Below are positions 54,563 to 58,729 of a stretch of DNA of 58,729 nt, in pieces. The translations under genes were made by a program, and so were the position numbers. This DNA comes from CAYWNA01 sp964459305 (lineage in GTDB: Bacteria; Planctomycetota; Planctomycetia; Pirellulales; Pirellulaceae). A model generated the notes under the pieces. The model did not search any database. It was not told the DNA's origin and saw nothing but the letters and a program-made list of their open reading frames with translations. The first letter of the stretch is position 1. Each line of letters starts with the position of its first letter. The stretch lies in the NCBI GenBank assembly GCA_964459305.1, contig CAYWNA010000061.1:1-58729 (forward strand). The letters are read 5' to 3'.

Positions 54563-54777
54563 ATGATCAAAACGCGTATCTGTTGCGTAGCCGTGTTGGC
54601 CAGTGTCTTTTCGAGCGTGGTCCTGGGCGCCGACGCGAAGCCGAACTTTGTTTAGAAATGGAAGTTGATATTCACCTGTGTGAGACGACAGGCGTAATCG
54701 AAACGAATCTGATCTCCGGTGTGGACGGGACGATTCACATCCCGCGATCGCTCGCGGAAACCGTTAAGATCGATTAG
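54563..54777 (+). pseudogene. Sulfatase N-terminal stub joined to an unrelated tail
   Basis: The ATG at 54563 gives MIKTRICCVAVLASVFSSVV-LGADAKPNFV and then a stop: a full sulfatase signal peptide plus the first residues of the sulfatase domain. Immediately after, in another frame (54655-54777), an open tail reads MEVDIHLCETTGVIETNLIS with GTIHIPRSLAETVKID before its stop. This looks like the C-terminus of some other protein. A large deletion probably fused the two ends at about 54650. Neither part can be functional as a sulfatase. Confidence 0.65.
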
Positions 54778-54837
54778 TCTCAGTCTGTAGATCCGAGAAG
54801 CCTTGACTGCGGCGGGACTTATTCAATAGGTGAACTC

Positions 54838-56619
54838 ATGCCAAACAAACTGATTCGTCCGGTCATTGCGGCGTCCATGCTGTTTGCCGGCTACCTGCAG
54901 GCGGCGGACGTCGTATTCGATGCCGGTGGCTTTGAGCAAGAGAGTCTGGAGCAGTCGCCCGACGGCTGGAAGGCGTTTCATCTCACTGCAAAACCCTCTG
55001 TGAAGGTGGCAAACAGCGGAGCAAACGGCTCGCGGCAGAGCGTGCGCGGCGAACGATCAGAGTCGGGCGGATGGACCGCCCTGTCGCGTGAGTTCAACTC
55101 GCCGCAACAGCGAGTGATGATCGAGTTCTCGTTTGCGTTTTCAAAGACCAACGGGCGGTCGTTGAACGTTTGGACGCACGAGCCGGGCGGAAAGGACGCC
55201 AGCCAACTGAATCTGTGTATTCAAGGTGGAGCATTGATGCAATTCGACGGCCGCACGCGCACGTGGGAGGAGATTACATGTGCGATCTGCCCCACAGACG
55301 ATCCTGTGAAACCGGTGTGGCATCGTTTGCGTGCGATTGTGGATGCCGGAAAACTTGGAATTGACTATTGGATTTCCCAGCCACAGAGTCGAGACTTGCC
55401 CGATACACCGATCACGCGAGCCGCATATCGAACCAACCTGCCAATCGCCGCGATCGATCTGGTTTCCGGACAGCGCATCGCACCCGGCGCTTGGTATTTG
55501 ATTGACGATCTAGTGGTTACCGGCGGCGACGACTTGCCCACTCCTCACAACGTCGAACCGTTGCCAGGCACAATTACTTTGTGGACCGGACCGCCGATTC
55601 CCCGCAACGTGGAAGAGATCCCCTTTGTATCGGGCGTGCAACATCAGACGATCCACCAGGCGACGGCCGACGGCTACAAGTTTCTGCACGGCGCGGCGAT
55701 CGTTCATCACAACGGCGTGCTTTACGCCAACTGGGCGAACAGCCCCACGCACGAGAACGGGCCGCACGAAACGTTGCAGGGCCGGCGATCGGCGAATGGC
55801 GGAACAACCTGGTCGGACATCGAGGTCATCGGACCCGGTTTTGACAGCGACCAGCGGCACAGCCATGGCGTGTTGTTCGTTCACAAAGATGAGCTGTGGA
55901 CGATCTGTTCGCGGTTCGGCGTCGGGACACCGGGGCGGCGGTTTCCCGGACTCCAGGCCGAAGCGTTCGTGCTGGACGAGCAAACGGATCAGTGGGAATC
56001 GCGAGGCGTGGTGATGCACAACTGCTGGCCCTACGACGAGCCCGTACGGATGGCCAACGGCAACTTCATCACTGGCGGACAGGACAAAGATGGCTTGCCT
56101 GTGGTGGCGATCAGTCACGGGGATGATTTGACGAAGTGGGATTCGATCTTGATACCCTTCGATCCGCGACTGAAACCGGGTTTTGCGGAAACAACGGTGT
56201 GGGCGAAAGACAATCACTTGCTCGCGGTCATTCGCGGTGGAGTCGGCGTGGCGTGGGTTTCCACCAGCGAGGATTACGGCCGCACTTGGTCGAAGGCCGG
56301 ACCAAGCAACCTGCCGATGCCGCGAGCCAAGGCTTACCTGGGCAAGCTGAGCACCGGCCAGCTTTACCTGTTGTCGAATCTGAAGAATCGAGACACGCTG
56401 GTCATTTCCGTCAGCACACCCGGCGAACTGACATTGAGTCGGATGTGGCGAATTCGCCATGGCAAATCTGTCCCGCCGCGATTCTCCGGCAATGCCAAGG
56501 GCAAGCAATGGTCGTATCCGTACGGCTACGAGCACGATGGCAAGCTGTTTGTCGTCTATTCAATTGGCAAGGAAGACTGCGGCCTGTCCGTGCTGCCAAT
56601 CGAATCACTTCGACACTAA
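54838..56619 (+). CDS. Secreted sialidase-like (BNR) protein with N-terminal beta-sandwich
   Basis: 593 residues with a signal peptide (MPNKLIRPVIAASMLFAGYL). Residues ~25-220 form a jelly-roll-like part (VVFDAGGFEQESLEQSPDGW, VMIEFSFAFSKTNGRSLNVW, APGAWYLIDDLVVTGG). The rest is a six-bladed BNR propeller: YKFLHGAAIVHHNGVLYANW, RRSANGGTTWSDIEVIGPG, HSHGVLFVHKDELWTICSRF, VSTSEDYGRTWSKAGPSNLP and YPYGYEHDGKLFVVYSIGKE. Exo-alpha-sialidase-like enzymes of planctomycetes act on acidic sugars of algal or mucin-type glycans; the specificity is not known. Its TAA stop lies inside a half copy of the GTAGCCGAA repeat. It is convergent with a sulfatase gene. Confidence 0.9.
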   Translation: MPNKLIRPVIAASMLFAGYLQAADVVFDAGGFEQESLEQSPDGWKAFHLTAKPSVKVANSGANGSRQSVRGERSESGGWTALSREFNSPQQRVMIEFSFAFSKTNGRSLNVWTHEPGGKDASQLNLCIQGGALMQFDGRTRTWEEITCAICPTDDPVKPVWHRLRAIVDAGKLGIDYWISQPQSRDLPDTPITRAAYRTNLPIAAIDLVSGQRIAPGAWYLIDDLVVTGGDDLPTPHNVEPLPGTITLWTGPPIPRNVEEIPFVSGVQHQTIHQATADGYKFLHGAAIVHHNGVLYANWANSPTHENGPHETLQGRRSANGGTTWSDIEVIGPGFDSDQRHSHGVLFVHKDELWTICSRFGVGTPGRRFPGLQAEAFVLDEQTDQWESRGVVMHNCWPYDEPVRMANGNFITGGQDKDGLPVVAISHGDDLTKWDSILIPFDPRLKPGFAETTVWAKDNHLLAVIRGGVGVAWVSTSEDYGRTWSKAGPSNLPMPRAKAYLGKLSTGQLYLLSNLKNRDTLVISVSTPGELTLSRMWRIRHGKSVPPRFSGNAKGKQWSYPYGYEHDGKLFVVYSIGKEDCGLSVLPIESLRH

Positions 56620-56639
56620 ACTCTGGCGAGTTCGGCTAC
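56618..56639. repeat. Half copy of the GTAGCCGAA repeat, overlapping a stop codon
   Basis: AAACTCTGGCGAGTTCGGCT-AC is identical to the right arm of the copy at 5499-5562. The first AA supplies the last two bases of the TAA stop of the sialidase-like gene. The left arm is missing. Confidence 0.8.
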
Positions 56640-56675
56640 GGCGGGCAAACACGGGTCCTATTTCTGCAGCGATCC

Positions 56676-58178
56676 TCATCCGTCGATGTTGGGCTTTCGG
56701 GGCGGGATACCCGCTTCGCGAAGGCGTTTCTGATAATCAGTATTCGACTCGCCCGGGCTGGGCCAGACGTCGCTGGGCGTATGGGACTCGTCCATCCACT
56801 GTCGAATGCGGCTAACGAAGTCCCTGTGCTCGGCGGCCAGATCGCGCTGCTGCTGTGGGTCGGCAGCCAGATCGTAGAGTTCGACATCGCCGCCGTTGCG
56901 ACGGTGGGCAAACCATTTGCCGGTGCGGGTGGCTTGGTTGCGGTTGAACTCCCAGTACAGGTATTCGTGCTGCCGCTGTTCGGCTGATTTGCCAAGCAGC
57001 GTGGGCAGGAAGGAAATCCCATCTGTTTCTGGAAGCGAGGATTCGGGGACCCCGGCAAGCTCGGCCGCGGTGGGCAAAAAGTCCCAGAACGCCCAGATGT
57101 GATCGTTGACTTGACCGGGGGCGATTTTTCCCGTCCAGCGGGCAACGGCGGGCACGCGAAATGCACCGTCGTAGCTGTCGCCCTTCCTGCCGCGAGTCGG
57201 GCCGAAGCTATCAAAGTGCGTTCCGATGGGCGGCACCGTCTTGTCCCGGTCGTAGCCGTGGGCACTGTGTCCGTTGTCCGATGCGAACACGATAAGCGTG
57301 TTGTCGTCGATGCCCAGTTCGTCCAGCAGTGCGAGCACATCTCCGACGCCTCGATCCAGACGGCTGACCATGGCGGCCCATTCCTTGTAGCCGATCGCCC
57401 ACGGTTTGTCGCGGTAAACACCAAGCTCGGGAGCGATCAGCGGGCCATGCGGCAGTGTGTGCGGGAGGTAGAGAAAGAACGGCCGGTCGTGGTGATTGCG
57501 GATAAACTCAAGCGATCGCGTGTGGATTTCGTCAAAGGAGTACCGCGCTTGTGCCGGGTTTGCGATTCCGTGAGGACGGACACGTCCGTCGGCGTCGTAC
57601 TGACTTTGAACTTTGTGATTGTGGCTGGCGTGCGCGGGGAACTCGACGCGCGTGGTCTGATTCCACAAGAAGGGCGGATAATAGCTGTGTGCCTTGCGCT
57701 GGTTGAGATAACCAAAGAATGCGTCGAACCCCTGCCGCGTGGGAATCGCGTCAGGCTGGCCCATCAGACCGAGCCCCCACTTTCCAAAGAGGCCCGTGGC
57801 GTAACCGGCATCGTGCAGGATGTCGGCAACAGTGACATCATCTCTCCAAAGTCCCTCGCGGTAGGCCTTGTAGGAGTTTCCCCGGACTCGGGCATGTCCC
57901 GGATGGAGGCCCTGCATGAGACAGGAACGCGACGGTGCGCACACCGAGTTGCCGGCATAGGCATTGGTGAATCGTATTCCTTCCCGTGCCAGCCGGTCGA
58001 TGTTTGGCGTGAGAATCTCCTTCTGTCCGTAGCAGCCGAGGTCTCCCCAGCTGAGGTCATCCGCGATGATCAGGATGATATTGGGCTTGCCCGCCGCTGT
58101 TGCCGGGGCCTCGGCAAAGATAGTCAAAGCAACGAGAATCGCAGCCGTAACCTGAAAGATGATCGTTCCTGTTTTCAT
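56676..58178 (-). CDS. Secreted sulfatase, arylsulfatase type
   Basis: 500 residues with signal peptide (MKTGTIIFQVTAAILVALTI). Motifs: NIILIIADDLSWGDLGCYG (metal-binding Asp pair), SVCAPSRSCLMQGLHPGHAR with the formylglycine Cys near residue 80, LFGKWGLG, FFLYLPHTLPHGPLIAPELG and VFASDNGHSAHGYDRDK. Length and motifs fit the arylsulfatase A-like S1 group. It removes sulfate esters from glycans in the periplasm or outside. It is convergent with the sialidase-like gene (57 bases apart). The Cys rather than Ser at the active site means a formylglycine-generating enzyme or radical SAM maturase is needed; none is in the window. Confidence 0.95.
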   Translation of the reverse strand: MKTGTIIFQVTAAILVALTIFAEAPATAAGKPNIILIIADDLSWGDLGCYGQKEILTPNIDRLAREGIRFTNAYAGNSVCAPSRSCLMQGLHPGHARVRGNSYKAYREGLWRDDVTVADILHDAGYATGLFGKWGLGLMGQPDAIPTRQGFDAFFGYLNQRKAHSYYPPFLWNQTTRVEFPAHASHNHKVQSQYDADGRVRPHGIANPAQARYSFDEIHTRSLEFIRNHHDRPFFLYLPHTLPHGPLIAPELGVYRDKPWAIGYKEWAAMVSRLDRGVGDVLALLDELGIDDNTLIVFASDNGHSAHGYDRDKTVPPIGTHFDSFGPTRGRKGDSYDGAFRVPAVARWTGKIAPGQVNDHIWAFWDFLPTAAELAGVPESSLPETDGISFLPTLLGKSAEQRQHEYLYWEFNRNQATRTGKWFAHRRNGGDVELYDLAADPQQQRDLAAEHRDFVSRIRQWMDESHTPSDVWPSPGESNTDYQKRLREAGIPPRKPNIDG

Positions 58179-58238
58179 GATGTCCTCCGCGACTAGCTGG
58201 ACACTCCGGTAATTACGCGAACGGCAGATGAAAATCTA

Positions 58239-58301
58239 CCGTGGGATAGGCTTCCAGCCTGTCAAATATGCGGCCTGACAGGCTCGAAGCCTATCCCACG
58301 G
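58239..58301. repeat. Perfect-ended palindrome upstream of the sulfatase gene
   Basis: CCGTGGGATAGGCTTCCAGC-CTGTCA (58239-58264) pairs with TGACAGGCTCGAAGCCTATC-CCACGG (58276-58301) with one mismatch and an 11-base loop. It lies 60 bases upstream of the sulfatase start on the other side of a probable promoter. Confidence 0.88.
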
Positions 58302-58360
58302 GTACGCGAATTTCCGCCGCTCGCCTTACGCGATGCAGCCAGTATCTCCGATACCTTCGG

Positions 58361-58507
58361 TTATTTGAATTGGTCTTTCAAGAACGCCGGTACGATGTCG
58401 CGGCTCTTGCCTATGTAGGATTCCTTGCCGCCATGACCGGCGCCTTTCAGCACGCGGCTGTCGGCCGCCAACGCCGTGTCGATGGCGGCGAGAAATTTCT
58501 TGTTTGC
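58361..58507 (-). pseudogene. C-terminal remnant of an alpha/beta-hydrolase
   Basis: About 48 residues ending at the TAA at 58361-58363: KKFLAAIDTALAADSRVLKG, then GAGHGGKES and DIVPAFLKDQFK. GAGHGG is the catalytic-His block of dienelactone-hydrolase/acetyl-esterase-type proteins and is followed by the usual last helix. The frame is closed by a TGA immediately upstream, where the adjacent sequence looks like transposase DNA, so the rest of the gene was lost. Confidence 0.6.
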
Positions 58508-58509
58508 TC

Positions 58510-58729
58510 ATGGCCTTCTCCCAACGGAACAATCGGGTGCCGGGGTCATTGGAGCAAATCTTCAACCGAATTGCTATCGTTCAAGCGTACGGCGTACCTC
58601 AGTTCCTGCCCGTTTATCCGATCCGTAGAGCGAGCCGCCCGGCCATCCTCAACGCTATGTTGCATCGATCGTTTATCGAGGATCACGAGGAGTTCGTGGC
58701 CCGGGTGCAAGCAGTCTGTGATTTGTACC
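58510..58729 (+). CDS. Probable IS630-like transposase fragment (cut by window edge)
   Basis: An open frame from the ATG at 58510 to the end of the window, about 73 residues. The end FVARVQAVCDLY closely resembles the entry into the DDE catalytic domain of IS630-family transposases, where VCDLY is usually followed shortly by a DEKTGIQALER-like block; that part would lie outside the window. The first ~40 residues (GSLEQIFNRIAIVQAYGVPQ) are less typical. Neighbouring hydrolase debris fits an insertion site. The call depends on sequence beyond the edge. Confidence 0.4.
   Translation, partial: MAFSQRNNRVPGSLEQIFNRIAIVQAYGVPQFLPVYPIRRASRPAILNAMLHRSFIEDHEEFVARVQAVCDLY

Overview
The window looks like a high-G+C chromosome segment from a planctomycete, probably of the Pirellula/Rhodopirellula type. 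This is inferred from gene content: several secreted sulfatases and sialidase-like proteins, many PQQ-type beta-propellers, a large hydrazine-synthase-alpha-like PD40/cytochrome protein, a sugar isomerase with a Tat-type leader, and intergenic spacers full of long, nearly perfect palindromes. No rRNA, tRNA, CRISPR array or complete insertion sequence was recognised.

Left part (1-26,800). A TolQ/MotA-like and TolR/ExbD-like pair runs off the left edge. It is divergent from a PD40/c-type cytochrome protein whose coding sequence carries an in-frame palindromic insertion. Next, on the minus strand, a NodT-type outer-membrane factor lies upstream of a membrane protein of about 2,070 residues with an adaptor-like periplasmic half and a large cytoplasmic domain that I do not recognise. 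A PiT phosphate transporter follows, then the imuA-imuB-dnaE2 mutagenesis cassette with a perfect AGTATAC-N4-GTATACT operator candidate in front. After it come two overlapping GTPase genes, a sigma-factor-like protein with a hydrophobic N-terminus, and a solitary PIN nuclease.

Middle (27,100-39,680). Eight co-directional genes form the most interesting candidate system: an anchored PQQ-like propeller, an NHL-repeat protein, a tiny Cys-rich membrane protein, a Tat-exported multi-cluster ferredoxin, a NapH/NosR-like polyferredoxin, an anchored double propeller, a NuoE-HndB-NuoF-ferredoxin fusion and a NuoG-N/GltD-like flavoprotein. Most junctions overlap. The set reads as an electron-transfer chain between cytoplasmic NAD(P)H/ferredoxin and extracytoplasmic Fe-S and propeller proteins. 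No hydrogenase, formate dehydrogenase or N2O reductase catalytic subunit is visible.

Right part (39,680-58,729). This is a glycan-degradation and sulfate-removal region, mostly on the minus strand: galM, a secreted methyltransferase-propeller fusion, sulfatases, an FG-GAP/sialidase fusion, a GH43-like propeller, a DUF6807 (PmoA-like) protein, an SGNH hydrolase, a sugar isomerase and a second sialidase. At least four degraded fragments (two sulfatases, an endonuclease/phosphatase, an alpha/beta hydrolase) lie among them, and a probable IS630-like transposase is cut by the right edge. The region appears to be eroding and rearranging.

Running through the whole window are about a dozen palindromic repeats. 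At least three families occur more than once. One family keeps its termini while both stem arms change together, which suggests selection for, or replication through, the folded form.
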